A DNA stretch of 64,000 nucleotides, taken from Sphingomonas sp. IC081 (GTDB taxonomy: Bacteria > Pseudomonadota > Alphaproteobacteria > Sphingomonadales > Sphingomonadaceae). The notes beneath the pieces are model-generated. The model was given only the letters and a program-made list of their open reading frames with translations, was not told the origin of the DNA and did not search any database. The stretch covers positions 186,001-250,000 of the forward strand of contig NZ_CP029762.1 of the NCBI RefSeq assembly GCF_006874585.1. The letters are read 5' to 3'. The translations under genes and the position numbers were made by a program. Positions 63,985 to 64,000 of this stretch are shown here, in pieces. The stretch's first letter is position 1; each line of letters starts with the position of its first letter.

Positions 63985-64000
63985 AAAGATTGCGAATTTT

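Overview
The window looks like DNA from a high-GC alphaproteobacterium of the Sphingomonadaceae (Novosphingobium/Sphingobium type). The evidence is the style of the proteins: a TonB-dependent receptor of the Xanthomonas/Caulobacter type, a double cold-shock protein with a glycine-rich N-terminus, an RpoD with a long acidic segment, an IS6100-like element and several IS21-family elements. No rRNA, tRNA or CRISPR array was seen. The species is inferred, not proven.

Layout. (1) 155-4690 is a tightly coupled metal operon: ZIP permease, short CDF-like exporter, P1B-type ATPase with a His-rich stretch, and a HAD phosphatase; each start overlaps the previous stop. (2) 4749-7303 is an IS21-type element whose istB was cut by an IS6100-like insertion. 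(3) 7701-17775 is a locus for a sulfated glycoside or glycan: a LacI regulator, a 16-bp perfect palindrome that is a good operator candidate, a TonB-dependent receptor, two sulfatases, a GH1 glycosidase and a nucleoside-hydrolase-like protein. The enzymes carry export signals, three of them twin-arginine-like. (4) 18210-20878 holds a double cold-shock-domain protein and an rpoD cut by an insertion sequence before region 4. (5) 20879-42926 is an insertion-rich accessory segment: two identical 2558-bp IS21-family copies in inverted orientation, two further IS21-family elements, one IS5-family and one IS3-family element. Between them lie catalase, an HxlR regulator, an exported alpha/beta hydrolase, an Mrr-like endonuclease, an unrecognised outer-membrane protein pair and several genes broken at IS borders.

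(6) 43-45.1 kb carries small unrecognised lipoproteins and membrane proteins plus a dispersed repeat. (7) 45.1-49.9 kb carries ordinary regulators (MarR, two LysR), an HNH protein, an SDR oxidoreductase, a small secreted protein and a cytochrome c. (8) 49973-55992 is a czcCBA heavy-metal efflux operon (divalent type) with a small upstream His/Cys periplasmic protein. (9) 56196-62065 is the arginine succinyltransferase pathway (astC, frameshifted astD, astB, astA) with a divergent LysR regulator. (10) 62192-63984 is a NasT-NasS nitrate/nitrite-sensing antitermination pair, running to the window edge.

How they work together: the two metal systems would act at the inner membrane (P-type ATPase, CDF) and across the envelope (CzcCBA). 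The sulfatase locus would import and desulfate a substrate that induces it through LacI. The ast operon and nasTS are both nitrogen-acquisition functions. The middle third has been reshaped by IS activity: most IS copies lack target duplications and sit between unrelated gene fragments, which points to IS-mediated deletion or recombination.
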